Position numbers and translations under genes: made by a program. Positions 1-10,231 of a stretch of DNA of 64,000 nt are shown piece after piece. Source of the stretch: Thiobacillus sp. (GTDB lineage Bacteria; Pseudomonadota; Gammaproteobacteria; Burkholderiales; Thiobacillaceae); the NCBI RefSeq assembly GCF_030696885.1, contig NZ_JAUYRI010000017.1:225212-289211 (forward strand). The letters are read 5' to 3'. Position 1 is the first letter of the stretch, and each line of letters opens with the position of its first letter. Under the pieces are notes generated by a model. That model had not been told where the DNA came from. It ran no database searches and worked only from the letters and a program-made list of their open reading frames with translations.

Positions 1-1
1 G

Positions 2-3000
2 CTCGATTTGATGCTGGCTTATGGCGGTTCATGGAAATTGCACTTGCATAATGGCCCACAGCCTGATCAACTGGTTTCAATTACCGATGGCCTGGGCGCT
101 ACGCGCGCAATCAGCTATAAACCGCTTTCGGATAACACCGTCTACACGAAAGGATCGGGCGCGGTATTCCCGCTGACCGATGTTCAGGATGCAACCTATG
201 TTGTTTCCGAAACCGCCGCAGACAACGGTATCGGCGGGCAATTCCGCAATGCCTATCGTTACGAAGGCGCGCGCACCCATCTCGGCGGGCGTGGCTTCCT
301 CGGCTTTAAAGTGCTTAAGCAAACTGACCTGCAAAGTGGTATCACAACGCGCACTGAATTCAGTCAGAGCTTCCCCAACATCGGCACACCGCTGCTCGTG
401 ACTAAAAGCAGCTCCGGCGGCGTAGAACTCAGGCGTGTAGAGAATACTCCCGCCAGCAAAACCCTCAATGCGGGGAAAACATTTTTCCCCTATATCACCT
501 ACAGCAAGGAGCAGGGAAAAGACCTGAATGGCGCACTATTGCCCAGCACCGAAACCTGGAACACCTATGGCGACGACTGGGGCAACCTTACCAAAACGAT
601 CAGCCAGACCTCGGACGGCTTCAAGAAGCAGACCGACAATATCTACAGCAACGACGTAGCAAAATGGCACCTCGGGCGGCTCACCAGAGCTAGTGTCACC
701 AGCACCATTAATAACGGCGGCTGGTCGCAAACCCGTGTATCCGCTTTTGAATACCACGCCACGACCGGTCTGCTGACCAAGGAAATCATTGAACCCGACC
801 AACCGCAGTACAGGCTCGACACCGTCTACGCGCACGACGCCTTCGGCAATCGTCAGAGCGTAACCGTCAGTTCCCCCGCTACCGGCGTGGCCGCTATCGT
901 TCCGCGGAGCAGCAGTTTCTCCTACGGTACCCGTGGCCAGTTCCCAGTCACCACTACCAATGCGCTGGGCCATACTGAATCGAAAGTGTTTGATCCTCGT
1001 TTCGGCATTGTTGTCAGCCTCATCGGGCCCAATGCCCTCTCCACCGGCTGGCAGTACGACGGCTTCGGCCGCAAGACGCGTGAGTCTCGCGCTGACGGCA
1101 CTTTCACCCAGTGGACGTATGCGGGCTGCGATGCCGCCTGTCCTGCTAACGGCATTTACCGTATCGTCACCCAAGTGTTTGGCGGCGGTGTACAGAGTGC
1201 ACCGGTTAGCGTGTCCTACTTTGACCGGATCAATCGTGAGGTCCGCTCTGCCACCCAAGGCTTTGACGCGCGCTGGATTTACAAGGACACCCAATACGAT
1301 AGCCAGGGACGAGTAGTTCAGGTCTCGCGTCCCTACTTCGCGGGTGAAGCCATTTATTGGTCGCGAAGTGAATATGACGATCTCGGTCGCGTCGTCCGCG
1401 TCTACGAGCCCGACGAGCCCGATAACGCCGCTTTGATTGTCGATTACAACGGCCTCAGCGTCTCCCGCACAAATCGCAAAGGGCACATCACCGCTGAGGT
1501 CAGCAACAGCCAGGGACAAAAAATCAGTGTTACGGATGCCCTGGGCAGCGTGACCACCTACGGCCACGACCCCTTTGGCAACCTGCAGTTTGTGCAAAGC
1601 AACGGCGCGCTCGAGGCAATCAACGCCTACGATATCCGGGGTCGCAAAATATATGGCTATACGCCTGACATGCGCAACTGGGCTTACGAGCACAACGCAC
1701 TGGGCGAGCTCGTCAAACAGACCGATGCCAAGAGCCAGGTGACAACCATGGTCTACGACAAGCTGGGCCGCATGACTCAACGTGTCGAACCCGGGCTCAC
1801 CAGTGACTGGATCTACGATACTGCCGGCTATGGCAAGGGCAAGCTGCATCAGGCCAAGACCAATGCGGGCTACATCCGCACCCACTACTATGACGACAAG
1901 GGCCGGCCGCAGTTGACCTTGTCCAACCTGGGCGCGGGTAATCCCTTGCTGTTCAGCAGCGTCGCCTACGATGCCGCCGGCCGCGTCCAACAGACCTATT
2001 ACCCCAGCGGACTCGGCATCAAGAATGTCTACAACGCCACGGGGTATCTGTCTGAGGTACGCAAAGCCCAGGACAACACCCTCTACTGGCAGCAGAACGC
2101 CGTGGATGCCGAAGGCCACAGCACCCAGGAAACCTACGGCAACAATACCGTTGCCTATCAGACCTACCTTCCGCAAAACGGGCGACCCAATTACCGGATC
2201 GACAACCGCAACGGGACATGGATCGAGTACTACTACTATCAGCACGACACCCTCGGCAACCTCGAGACCCGATACGTACTCGGCAGCCAGGCTGGTGAAG
2301 TCATGAGCTACGACGCACTCAATCGTCTGACCCAGATCGACAGCGTCATGGGTGCAGTCAATAGCCAAACCATTGGCTACGGCCCGCGTGGAAATATCGT
2401 GAACAAAACCGGCGTCGGCGCCTACTACTATGGCGGCAATGCCAACTGCGCAACAGGTAGCAATGCTGGCACCCACGCCGTCTGCAAGGCCGGTACCAAC
2501 ACCTATACTTACGATCTCAACGGCAACCTTACTGGTGGCGGTGGTCGCTCCGTTACCTGGACATCCTGGAACATGCCTGCCAGCGTTACACAAGGTGGCA
2601 ACACCACCAGCTGGCTCTATGGCCCTGAGCGTGACCGCTATAAACTGACTACCCCGGGCAGGACCACCTGGTACCTCAACCCCAGCGTTCATCAGGGCGG
2701 GCACTACGAACAGACGCTATACGCCAACGGCACCTACGAGCATCGCATCACGCTCTACGGCGGCGGCAAGCCCATCGGCGAAGTCCTTACCTTCACCGTA
2801 CCTGGCGGAACCGCCCCGGCCGCCCAGACGCGCTACTTCCACAGCGACGTCCAAGGCAGCATCACTGCCGTTACTGACCAGAATGGGCAAGTCATTACCC
2901 GTTACAAATACGACCCCTGGGGCAAACAGACTCTTGTCTCCGGATCTAACACCGGTATCGACGCCACTCGCCAAGGCCATACCGGTCATGAAATGCTCGA

Positions 3001-4099
3001 TGGTGGGCTGACCCATATGAACGGGCGGCTGTACGACCCGGTGTTGGCCAGATTCGTCAGCGCAGACCCCATCGTTCAGGCTCCTTATGACTTGCAAAGC
3101 CTGAACCGCTACAGCTACGTCATGAACAACCCGCTCTACTACACTGACCCCACGGGGTTCAGCGCGTGGACGGATTTTCGGGATGGCTTCCTCAAACCCG
3201 TATTGAGCATCGCAGCGAGCATTTATCTGCCTGGTAGCAGTCTGTTTACCAGCATGGGGTTAACCGGCACCAGCGGCATCATTGCGGCAGGAGCGGTCTC
3301 GGGAGCGATCTCAGGTGGCGGACGAGGCGCGCTCGCGGGCGCAGTCAGCGCCGGCATGTTCAGTCAGCTGCACGGCATGAATCCCGGCATTGGCAAGATC
3401 GCTGCGCACGGTGTGGTCGGTGGCATGATGAGCGAGATGCAGGGCGGCAGTTTCAAGAGCGGCTTTCTGGCGGCGGGGTTTACGCAGGGAGCGAGTCAGC
3501 TTGGACTGTTCAATAAGCTGGGCGACCCGTCAACCTGGAACGGCAGGGCGGCGAATGCGATTGGGGCTGCGATTGTGGGGGGCACGGCGAGTGTCATCGG
3601 CGGCGGTAAGTTCGCTAATGGGGCGATGACGGGGGCGTTTTCACGGTTGTTTAATGATTTGCAATGCGACAAAATAAAATGTTGGGCGGATAAACCAACC
3701 CGTGAAGAACTGAATGAGCATTGGCGGAATGGCGGTGGCCGTACGGTTAATGTGAATGGTGCCTATGTGGATTTAAGTTACGCGAGTTTTGATCCTGGAA
3801 TGAAAGCTGGAAGTGGGATTGGTAGTGACTTAATGAGCCAATTAAATGTTGCGATGGGTGTTGGAGACGGGCGTTTGTATGGGGGGCTAACAGCCGGTTC
3901 TTTTAGTGGAAACCAAGTGCAGCTGTTGCCAGATAGTTATGACTTTCTACCCCATACTGGCTATGGGCCGGCGACTATCGTACGTAATATACAAACTTTT
4001 GTCGGTTTTTCTAACGCTTCTAAAGTATTGAGCCCATTAGGGCGTCAAATTGGAACAGACTTCAAAATTAATTTTGTTGGACCGACACCACTTCCATGA
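2..4099 (+). CDS. RHS-repeat polymorphic toxin, 5'-truncated by window edge
   Basis: This is the C-terminal 1,365 or so residues of an RHS/YD-repeat protein. The frame is open to the window edge, so the true start lies upstream. Repeated YD-type motifs (for example YDxLGR and YDxxGR) fill the first 1,000 residues and should form the cocoon-like shell that encloses a toxin. The conserved RHS core, RFVSADPI through NPLYYTDPTG, sits near residues 1015-1051 and marks the shell end. A Gly/Ala-rich hydrophobic stretch follows (about 1070-1215). The variable tip (about 1218-1363) lies in AT-richer DNA than the shell, as expected for an exchangeable toxin module. The tip carries DSYD (D1309, Y1311, D1312) with R1326 downstream, which resembles the DxYD motif of colicin M-type lipid II phosphodiesterases; that activity is inference. 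The stop overlaps the next start by ATGA. Confidence 0.9.
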   Translation, partial: LDLMLAYGGSWKLHLHNGPQPDQLVSITDGLGATRAISYKPLSDNTVYTKGSGAVFPLTDVQDATYVVSETAADNGIGGQFRNAYRYEGARTHLGGRGFLGFKVLKQTDLQSGITTRTEFSQSFPNIGTPLLVTKSSSGGVELRRVENTPASKTLNAGKTFFPYITYSKEQGKDLNGALLPSTETWNTYGDDWGNLTKTISQTSDGFKKQTDNIYSNDVAKWHLGRLTRASVTSTINNGGWSQTRVSAFEYHATTGLLTKEIIEPDQPQYRLDTVYAHDAFGNRQSVTVSSPATGVAAIVPRSSSFSYGTRGQFPVTTTNALGHTESKVFDPRFGIVVSLIGPNALSTGWQYDGFGRKTRESRADGTFTQWTYAGCDAACPANGIYRIVTQVFGGGVQSAPVSVSYFDRINREVRSATQGFDARWIYKDTQYDSQGRVVQVSRPYFAGEAIYWSRSEYDDLGRVVRVYEPDEPDNAALIVDYNGLSVSRTNRKGHITAEVSNSQGQKISVTDALGSVTTYGHDPFGNLQFVQSNGALEAINAYDIRGRKIYGYTPDMRNWAYEHNALGELVKQTDAKSQVTTMVYDKLGRMTQRVEPGLTSDWIYDTAGYGKGKLHQAKTNAGYIRTHYYDDKGRPQLTLSNLGAGNPLLFSSVAYDAAGRVQQTYYPSGLGIKNVYNATGYLSEVRKAQDNTLYWQQNAVDAEGHSTQETYGNNTVAYQTYLPQNGRPNYRIDNRNGTWIEYYYYQHDTLGNLETRYVLGSQAGEVMSYDALNRLTQIDSVMGAVNSQTIGYGPRGNIVNKTGVGAYYYGGNANCATGSNAGTHAVCKAGTNTYTYDLNGNLTGGGGRSVTWTSWNMPASVTQGGNTTSWLYGPERDRYKLTTPGRTTWYLNPSVHQGGHYEQTLYANGTYEHRITLYGGGKPIGEVLTFTVPGGTAPAAQTRYFHSDVQGSITAVTDQNGQVITRYKYDPWGKQTLVSGSNTGIDATRQGHTGHEMLDGGLTHMNGRLYDPVLARFVSADPIVQAPYDLQSLNRYSYVMNNPLYYTDPTGFSAWTDFRDGFLKPVLSIAASIYLPGSSLFTSMGLTGTSGIIAAGAVSGAISGGGRGALAGAVSAGMFSQLHGMNPGIGKIAAHGVVGGMMSEMQGGSFKSGFLAAGFTQGASQLGLFNKLGDPSTWNGRAANAIGAAIVGGTASVIGGGKFANGAMTGAFSRLFNDLQCDKIKCWADKPTREELNEHWRNGGGRTVNVNGAYVDLSYASFDPGMKAGSGIGSDLMSQLNVAMGVGDGRLYGGLTAGSFSGNQVQLLPDSYDFLPHTGYGPATIVRNIQTFVGFSNASKVLSPLGRQIGTDFKINFVGPTPLP

Positions 4100-4647
4100 A
4101 ACATGTTGGATTTGAGGTGAATGCTAGTTTTTTTAGGCGGGTTCTTGGATTTGTTGTTGATAAAGCAAAGCTGATTCTTGCTGCGGGTGGTGTTATTGTT
4201 TCTCTGTTGTTGTTGGCTGTTCTGGTGGGTGTTGTTTATTGGTTTTCTTCATATTTAGCGGCTGGGCCGGAGTCGGCCAAAATTATGGCAGAAGCTGAAG
4301 CAGACAACTATTCAGCACTACAAAACAGAATGAAAATGTATGAGTTAAATGATTCTGATAACAAGGGTAAGAGCTCAGCCCCCCAAACCCATAAAATGCT
4401 GGATGGAACTTATCGCACACCTGTACATTTCAATTTGACGGATCCTAAACTTTTGTTTTCTGATGCCCAAAAAAAAGTGTATAAGTTTTCATTTCTTGAA
4501 AACATTTCAGGGGAACATTATCTTGCCGTTGTCCGTTTTCACCCGATCATCAGTGAGGTTTGCATTATTTCGCAAAGTGGGGCAATGGTTAGCTACAGCG
4601 GATGGAAACAACCGCTTCCAGAAAAATGTCTTGAATCCACCCAATAG
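4096..4647 (+). CDS. Candidate immunity protein for the RHS toxin, membrane-anchored
   Basis: This 183-residue protein is not a family I recognise. Its start ATG overlaps the RHS stop (ATGA), so it is translationally coupled to the toxin gene, the usual position of an immunity gene. Residues 1-25 are basic and moderately hydrophobic. A strong transmembrane helix (about 28-52) follows, then a soluble domain of some 130 residues containing two well-separated cysteines near the C terminus, predicted to face the periplasm. A membrane-tethered periplasmic protein would suit a toxin that acts on the cell wall or in the periplasm. The DNA is clearly AT-richer than the flanking housekeeping genes, which supports acquisition together with the toxin tip. 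The immunity role is inferred from position and topology only. Confidence 0.7.
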   Translation: MKHVGFEVNASFFRRVLGFVVDKAKLILAAGGVIVSLLLLAVLVGVVYWFSSYLAAGPESAKIMAEAEADNYSALQNRMKMYELNDSDNKGKSSAPQTHKMLDGTYRTPVHFNLTDPKLLFSDAQKKVYKFSFLENISGEHYLAVVRFHPIISEVCIISQSGAMVSYSGWKQPLPEKCLESTQ

Positions 4648-4702
4648 TTTTATTGCAAGATGAACACTCCTTGACGGGCCGAAATAAAAAGGGGACCGCC
4701 AC

Positions 4703-4722
4703 TTAGTGTGCATCTGAATCCC
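4703..4722. repeat. Imperfect 20-bp direct repeat, copy 1
   Basis: TTAGTGTGCATCTGAATCCC matches a second copy at 4865-4884 in 17 of 20 positions. Both lie in the 248-bp non-coding gap (4648-4895) between the toxin/immunity pair and the convergent oxidase gene. I see no gene in this gap. The pair may be the remains of a small mobile element or recombination scar at the end of the RHS module. Confidence 0.5.
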
Positions 4723-4864
4723 CTAGTGAAAACCCGAACAGAATATATGAACAGAACAAACGGGACGCTTCCCTTAATCCAATATAAAACCTGGAATCCC
4801 GGCGAAACTTCCCCCCGCATCAGCATCCGACCCGGCGCAGGATGCGATTAGGCTGCAAACATCT

Positions 4865-4884
4865 TTAGTGTGTACCTGAAACCC
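4865..4884. repeat. Imperfect 20-bp direct repeat, copy 2
   Basis: TTAGTGTGTACCTGAAACCC is the partner of the copy at 4703-4722, 162 bp downstream in the same orientation. It ends about 10 bp before the end of the minus-strand oxidase gene. Confidence 0.5.
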
Positions 4885-4895
4885 TGGGGCGTGGT

Positions 4896-7800
4896 TTACA
4901 GCAGCACTCGCTCAATGCCCCCGTTGCCTACACGGGTGAGGTAGTTCGCCATCCAGTTTTCCCCCAGCAGTTTCTTTGCCAGCTCGATCACGATGTAGTC
5001 CGGCTCGGTGCCGGCGTCGTCGCTGTAGCGTGCCAGGCCCTGCAGGCACGACGGGCAGCTGGTCAGCAGCTTGACCGGCCCCTTGCCTTCCTGGCCGAGC
5101 GCGGCGACGCCGGCGCGGATTTCCTCTTCCTTGCGGAAGCGGATCTGGGTCGAGATGTCGGGGCGGCTCACCGCAAGCGTGCCGGATTCGCCACAGCAGC
5201 GGTCGGAGAGTTTCACCACGCTATTTTCAGGCGAGCCGCCCAGCAGGGCATTCGCGACCTTCATCGGCGCGTGGGTCTTCATCGGCGTGTGGCAGGGGTC
5301 GTGGTAGAGGTAGCGCTCGCCGCTGACATCTTCCAGCTTGACGCCTTTTTCCATCAGGTATTCGTGGATGTCGAGCAGGCGGCAGCCGGGGAAGATCTTC
5401 TCGAATTCGTATTTTAGCAGCTGGTCCATGCAGGTGCCGCACGACACGATCACGGTCTTGATGTCGAGGTAGTTCAGCGTATTGGCGACGCGGTGGAACA
5501 GCACGCGGTTCTGCGCGGTGATCGCCTCGCCCTTGTCGGCCTGGCCGCCCGCGGTCTGTGGGTAGCCGCAGCACAGGTAGCCGGGCGGCAGCACGGTTTG
5601 CACGCCCAGCTCGAACAACATTGCCTGCGTTGCGAGCCCCACCTGGGAGAACAGCCGCTCCGAGCCGCAACCGGGGAAGTAGAACACAGCGTCGGCGTCA
5701 TCAGACAGCTTGGCCGGGTTGCGCAGGATCGGCACGATGGAGGCATCTTCCAGCCCCAGCAGTGCGCGCGAGGTTTTCTTCGGCAGGCCGCCCGGCATCG
5801 GCTTGTTGACCAGATGGATGACTTGCGCGACGACCTTGGGGCGCCCCAGCGAGGCGGGCGGGTTTTTTGTCTGCGCCTGGATCAGGCCCATGCGCTTGAA
5901 CAGGGTATGACCCATGCGTTGCGCAGCGTAGCCCCACTCGATCAGCGGCTTCCTGAGTGCTTTGATGGTGGCGGGATCGGTCGCGTTCAGGAAGGCCATC
6001 GACGCCCAGGTGCCGGGGTTGAAGGCCTTCTTGCCCTGCTTGCGCAGCAGGTTGCGCATGGCGATCGAGACGTCGCCGAAATCGATATCGACCGGGCACG
6101 GGTTCTTGCACTTGTGGCAGATGGTGCAGTGGTCGGCGACGTCGCCGAATTCCTCGAAGTGCTTGAGCGACACGCCGCGGCGCGTCTGTTCCTCGTACAA
6201 AAAAGCCTCGATCAGCAGCGAGGTCGCGAGGATCTTGTTGCGCGGGCTGTACAGTAAGTTGGCGCGCGGGATGTGGGTGTTGCACACCGGCTTGCACTTA
6301 CCGCAGCGCAGGCAGTCCTTGATCGAATCGGCAATCGCGCCGGTTTCGGAGGCTTCGAGAATGATCGACTCGGCTTCCAGTAGACCGAACGACGGCGTGT
6401 AGGCATTGCGCAGATCGGCGCCGGGCAAAAGCTTGCCCTTGTTGAAGCGGCCGCCCGGATCCACCTTCTGCTTGTAGCTGGCGAAGGTCGCAATGCTGGC
6501 GTCGTCGAGGAACTCCAGCTTGGTCAGGCCGATGCCGTGCTCGCCCGAAATCACGCCGCCGAGTTCGGTTGCCAGCGCCATGATGCGCGCCACCGCCGCG
6601 TTGGCGGCCTGCAGCATGGCGTAGTCGTCGGAGTTGACCGGGATGTTGGTGTGTACGTTGCCGTCGCCGGCGTGCATGTGCAGCGCCACGAACACACGGC
6701 TCTTCAGCACCTCTTTATGGATGCGGTCGCAGGCTTCGAGCACCGGGGCGAATTCGCGGCCGATGAAGAACTGGTGCAGCTCGTGTCGCACCTCGCGCTT
6801 CCACGACACGCGGATGTGCTTGTCGCGCAGCGCGGAGAAGGCGGTCAGGGGCGAGGGGGGCGGGGTGGGGGCTTCGCTTACATCCGCGGCAAGTGGCGCG
6901 TCGAGCTTGGCCAGGTAACCGGCCCAGCGCGCGCGCACCGATTCGATCAGGGCGTTCGCATGCTGGCGCTTTTCCTCGACCTGCGCGGGGTCGGCGACGG
7001 TGTCCTCGTCTTCCAGCAGCGGCAGTTTGCCGGCGAAAAATTCGCCCAGCGCATCGAGCAGCCTGAGCTTGTTGCTGATCGACAGCTCGATATTGATGCG
7101 CTCGATGCCGTCGGTGTAGTCGCCCAGGCGCGGCAGCGGAATCACCACGTCTTCGTTGATCTTGAACGCATTGGTGTGCGCTGCGATGGCCGCGGTGCGG
7201 GCGCGGTCGAGCCAGAATATGCGGCGGGTTTCCGCCGACACGGCGATGAAGCCTTCGCCGCCGCGCGCGTTGGCGATCTGGACGATTTTCGAGGCCGCTT
7301 CGCCCACTGCAACGTCGTTGTCCGACACCACGTCGATCAACAGCACCATGTTCGGGCGCGCCGCCCGCGGTGCCTTGGTGGCATAGCCGACCGCCTTCAG
7401 GTAGCGCGTGTCGAGGTGTTCCAGGCCAGCCAGCAGGATGTCGGGGTGGGCGTCGCAGTAATCCTTCACTTCGACGATGGCCGGCGTGGCCTCGCGCGCG
7501 CTGCCAAAAAATTCCAGGCAGACGGTACGGGCATGGGCCGGCAGCCGGTGCAGGATGAAGCGCGCCGAGGTGATCAGGCCGTCGCAGCCTTCCTTCTGGA
7601 TGCCGGGCAGACCGGCGAGGAACTTGTCGGTGACGTCCTTGCCGAGCCCCGTCTTGCGGAAGCGGCTGCCGGGGATGGTGAGAATGTCCGGCGAACCCTT
7701 GGCCGTTTTGCCGTCCGGGCCGAAGCGGCGGATTTCGAAACTGGCGGCGGTGGTGTCGTGGATCTTGCCGCGGTTGTGGTTGAGCCGGGTGACCTCGATC

Positions 7801-8720
7801 CAGTCGGCATCCGGCGTGACCATGCGCCACGACACCAGGTTGTCGAGCGCGGTGCCCCACAGCACCGCTTTCTTGCCGCCGGCGTTCATCGACACGTTGC
7901 CGCCGATGGTCGAGGCGTCGGCCGAGGTGGGATCGACAGCGAACACCAGGCCGGCCGCATCGGCCGCCTCCATTACCCGCTTGGTGACGACGCCCGCGCC
8001 GCAGTGAATGGTGGGGACTTCGAATTCGACGCCCGGCAGGTGGCGCATTTCGACCGCGCTCAGGAATTCGAGCTTTTCGGTGTTGATGACCGCGGCCTTG
8101 TCGGTGAGCGGCACCGCGCCGCCGGTATAGCCGGTGCCGCCGCCGCGCGGGATGATCGTCAGCCCCAGCTCGATCAGCCCGGCCACCAGCGCGGCCATCT
8201 CGGCTTCGGTATCCGGGGTCAGCACCACGAAGGGGTATTCGACGCGCCAGTCGGTGGCGTCAGTGACGTGCGAGACACGCGCCAGGCCGTCGAACGCGAT
8301 GTTGTCCTTGCGGGTTACGCCCGCCAGACGGCGCAGGATGCGCGCGCGCAGGCTGGCGGTGTCGTCGAACCAGGCCTCGAATTCGCGGACTGCACGGCCG
8401 GCCGCCTCCAGCAACTGGCCCACCAGTTCGTTGCCCTGACGCCGCACTTCGATCTCGTGCAGGCGATGCCGCAACGCGTCGATCAGCATCTGGCGGCGCT
8501 TGGGGTTGTCGAGCAGGTCGTCTTCCAGATAAGGGTTGCGCCGCACCACCCAGATGTCGCCCAGCACTTCGAACAGCATGCGCGCCGAGCGTCCGGTCTT
8601 GCGTTCGCCACGCAGCGTGTCGAGCACGCGCCAGGCGTCGGCGCCGAGCAGGCGGATGACGATTTCGCGGTCGGAAAACGAGGTGTAGTTGTAGGGGATT
8701 TCGCGCAGGCGTGCGGTCAT
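4896..8720 (-). CDS. DUF3683/FAD-binding oxidase with Fe-S and CCG domains (D-lactate/glycolate dehydrogenase type)
   Basis: This 1,274-residue flavo-iron-sulfur oxidoreductase is a fusion of parts that are separate subunits in GlcDEF-like enzymes. In order it has a DUF3683 N-terminal domain (about 1-130); an FAD-binding type 4 (PCMH) domain with the PP-loop [11 protein letters not shown] (191-201); an FAD-oxidase C-terminal domain (about 430-780); two ferredoxin-type 4Cys motifs ([11 protein letters not shown] near 806 and [11 protein letters not shown] near 867); and two CCG heterodisulfide-reductase-like domains (cysteines near 1016-1050 and 1143-1175). The family oxidises D-2-hydroxy acids such as D-lactate and passes electrons towards quinone or cytochrome; the exact substrate cannot be read from sequence. 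It is transcribed alone. The ATG at 8720 is the only good start, as the DUF3683 motif begins immediately after it. Confidence 0.9.
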   Translation of the reverse strand: MTARLREIPYNYTSFSDREIVIRLLGADAWRVLDTLRGERKTGRSARMLFEVLGDIWVVRRNPYLEDDLLDNPKRRQMLIDALRHRLHEIEVRRQGNELVGQLLEAAGRAVREFEAWFDDTASLRARILRRLAGVTRKDNIAFDGLARVSHVTDATDWRVEYPFVVLTPDTEAEMAALVAGLIELGLTIIPRGGGTGYTGGAVPLTDKAAVINTEKLEFLSAVEMRHLPGVEFEVPTIHCGAGVVTKRVMEAADAAGLVFAVDPTSADASTIGGNVSMNAGGKKAVLWGTALDNLVSWRMVTPDADWIEVTRLNHNRGKIHDTTAASFEIRRFGPDGKTAKGSPDILTIPGSRFRKTGLGKDVTDKFLAGLPGIQKEGCDGLITSARFILHRLPAHARTVCLEFFGSAREATPAIVEVKDYCDAHPDILLAGLEHLDTRYLKAVGYATKAPRAARPNMVLLIDVVSDNDVAVGEAASKIVQIANARGGEGFIAVSAETRRIFWLDRARTAAIAAHTNAFKINEDVVIPLPRLGDYTDGIERINIELSISNKLRLLDALGEFFAGKLPLLEDEDTVADPAQVEEKRQHANALIESVRARWAGYLAKLDAPLAADVSEAPTPPPSPLTAFSALRDKHIRVSWKREVRHELHQFFIGREFAPVLEACDRIHKEVLKSRVFVALHMHAGDGNVHTNIPVNSDDYAMLQAANAAVARIMALATELGGVISGEHGIGLTKLEFLDDASIATFASYKQKVDPGGRFNKGKLLPGADLRNAYTPSFGLLEAESIILEASETGAIADSIKDCLRCGKCKPVCNTHIPRANLLYSPRNKILATSLLIEAFLYEEQTRRGVSLKHFEEFGDVADHCTICHKCKNPCPVDIDFGDVSIAMRNLLRKQGKKAFNPGTWASMAFLNATDPATIKALRKPLIEWGYAAQRMGHTLFKRMGLIQAQTKNPPASLGRPKVVAQVIHLVNKPMPGGLPKKTSRALLGLEDASIVPILRNPAKLSDDADAVFYFPGCGSERLFSQVGLATQAMLFELGVQTVLPPGYLCCGYPQTAGGQADKGEAITAQNRVLFHRVANTLNYLDIKTVIVSCGTCMDQLLKYEFEKIFPGCRLLDIHEYLMEKGVKLEDVSGERYLYHDPCHTPMKTHAPMKVANALLGGSPENSVVKLSDRCCGESGTLAVSRPDISTQIRFRKEEEIRAGVAALGQEGKGPVKLLTSCPSCLQGLARYSDDAGTEPDYIVIELAKKLLGENWMANYLTRVGNGGIERVLL

Positions 8721-8932
8721 GCGGGGTGGGCGCCGGCGGCCGCTGGCGCGGCACCGGTGCGATCTGCTTCAAAGCCGGTATTTTACGGGAAATGGCTTCG
8801 TTTCGGGCCCCGCTGCCAGGAGGGCTTGGCCCGGTCTGGTACGGGATGACCATCTTCAGTTCCGATCGATTCGGCCGATAACTGCTAAACGGCGGGCTAT
8901 TCAGCCTGCCCGCTTCCTGTCAGGAGATCAGT

Positions 8933-10231
8933 TTGCAGTTTGGCCTGAGTACCAAACTCATCGGTTATGTCATGGCTGGCGTGCTCATCACGTCGGCCGC
9001 GATCGGTGTGGTCCGGGTGCAGAACGAGCGCGGTCCGCTCGGCGAGATGATCGACAAGGCCGGCCAGAGCGTGGCCAATGCCACGGCGTCCGGCGCCGCT
9101 TCGCTGGTGGCCGGCTACGACTACGGCAACCTGGAAATCCTCGCCCAGAACGTGGCGAAGCAAAATAACGTGATTCGTGTCGTCATCCGCAACCAGAGTG
9201 GCCGGGCGATGGCACAGTCCGGCCAGACGGACGCGGGCAGCGACAAAAATTACAAACGCTTCAATTCGCCCATCCTGTTCGACGGCCAGGCCATCGGCGC
9301 CACTTCCGTTGATATTTCGACCGACGCGATGGAAAGCGCGCTCAATGCGCTGTACTGGCGCGTGCTGGTCGAGCAGATTGCCTTCGGCACCGTGCTGGGC
9401 CTGATCGTCTACCTGTTTACCTCGTTCGGCATCGTGTCGCCCATCCACAACCTGACGACTGCGATGGAAGAAGCGGTCAAGCAGGGGGATTCCTTCATTG
9501 TCCGTGATCTCGAGGTCAAGAGCCGGGACGAGATCGGGCGGCTGGTATCGGTGTTCAACACGCTCAACAAGTCGCTTGCCGATTACCACCGCCAGTTGCA
9601 GGGCAAGATCGATTTTGCCAACGAGGAGCTGCGCGAAAAGAATATCCAGCTCGGCGGGCGCACGCGCGAACTCGAACACGCGCTCGACCTGCTCGGCGCG
9701 ATGGCGACGACCGACTGGCTGACCGAACTGCCGAACCGCCGCAAGTTCGATGAAACCCTGTCGCGCATGTTCCATCAGTCCGAGCGCTTTGCCGAGGACA
9801 TCACGCTGGTGCTGTTCGACATCGACCTGTTCAAGCAGGTGAACGACACCCATGGCCACGGCGCCGGCGACGAGGTGCTGCGCGATATCGGCACCCTGCT
9901 GCGCCTGCATGTGCGCAAGTCCGACCTGCCGGCCCGGTTGGGCGGCGACGAGTTCGGCATCGTGCTGTATCACACGAATATCGAACAGGCGACGATGTTC
10001 GTCGACATCCTGACCGAAAGTGTGCGCGCGCATCCGTTCAACTACGACGGATTCCGCATGAACATCAGCCTCAGCGTGGGCATCGCCCAGTACACCGAAG
10101 CGATGAAGACTCCGCAGGAACTGTATTACGCGGCGGACAAGGCGCTTTACCAGGCCAAGAACGCGGGCCGCAACTGTTACAGGGTGTATGCCGACGCCAT
10201 CCCCCAATTGCAGGAAAGGATAACTTCATGA
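8933..10231 (+). CDS. Membrane diguanylate cyclase with periplasmic sensor domain
   Basis: A 432-residue GGDEF protein that should make cyclic di-GMP from two GTP. It has an N-terminal transmembrane helix (about 9-28), a periplasmic sensor region of about 105 residues, a second helix (about 140-160), a HAMP-like linker and coiled coil, and a C-terminal GGDEF domain. The active site GGDEF (from about residue 337) is intact. RKSD lies exactly five residues before it, matching the RxxD inhibitory I-site, so feedback inhibition is expected. The start is TTG, supported by CAGGAG at 8921-8926, six bases upstream; no ATG gives a better site. Its stop overlaps the start of the downstream binding protein (ATGA), implying co-translation with a probable ligand-sensing partner. 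Confidence 0.88.
   Translation: MQFGLSTKLIGYVMAGVLITSAAIGVVRVQNERGPLGEMIDKAGQSVANATASGAASLVAGYDYGNLEILAQNVAKQNNVIRVVIRNQSGRAMAQSGQTDAGSDKNYKRFNSPILFDGQAIGATSVDISTDAMESALNALYWRVLVEQIAFGTVLGLIVYLFTSFGIVSPIHNLTTAMEEAVKQGDSFIVRDLEVKSRDEIGRLVSVFNTLNKSLADYHRQLQGKIDFANEELREKNIQLGGRTRELEHALDLLGAMATTDWLTELPNRRKFDETLSRMFHQSERFAEDITLVLFDIDLFKQVNDTHGHGAGDEVLRDIGTLLRLHVRKSDLPARLGGDEFGIVLYHTNIEQATMFVDILTESVRAHPFNYDGFRMNISLSVGIAQYTEAMKTPQELYYAADKALYQAKNAGRNCYRVYADAIPQLQERITS

Noticed and set aside
536-2704. Long antisense reading frame opposite the RHS gene
   Set aside because: It mirrors codon structure of the sense gene, has no family resemblance, and is a shadow of a GC-rich coding frame.
6537-8849. 770-codon plus-strand frame over the FAD/Fe-S oxidase gene
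   Set aside because: Antisense shadow with His/Arg/Gly-rich nonsense composition; the minus-strand protein has clear domains throughout.
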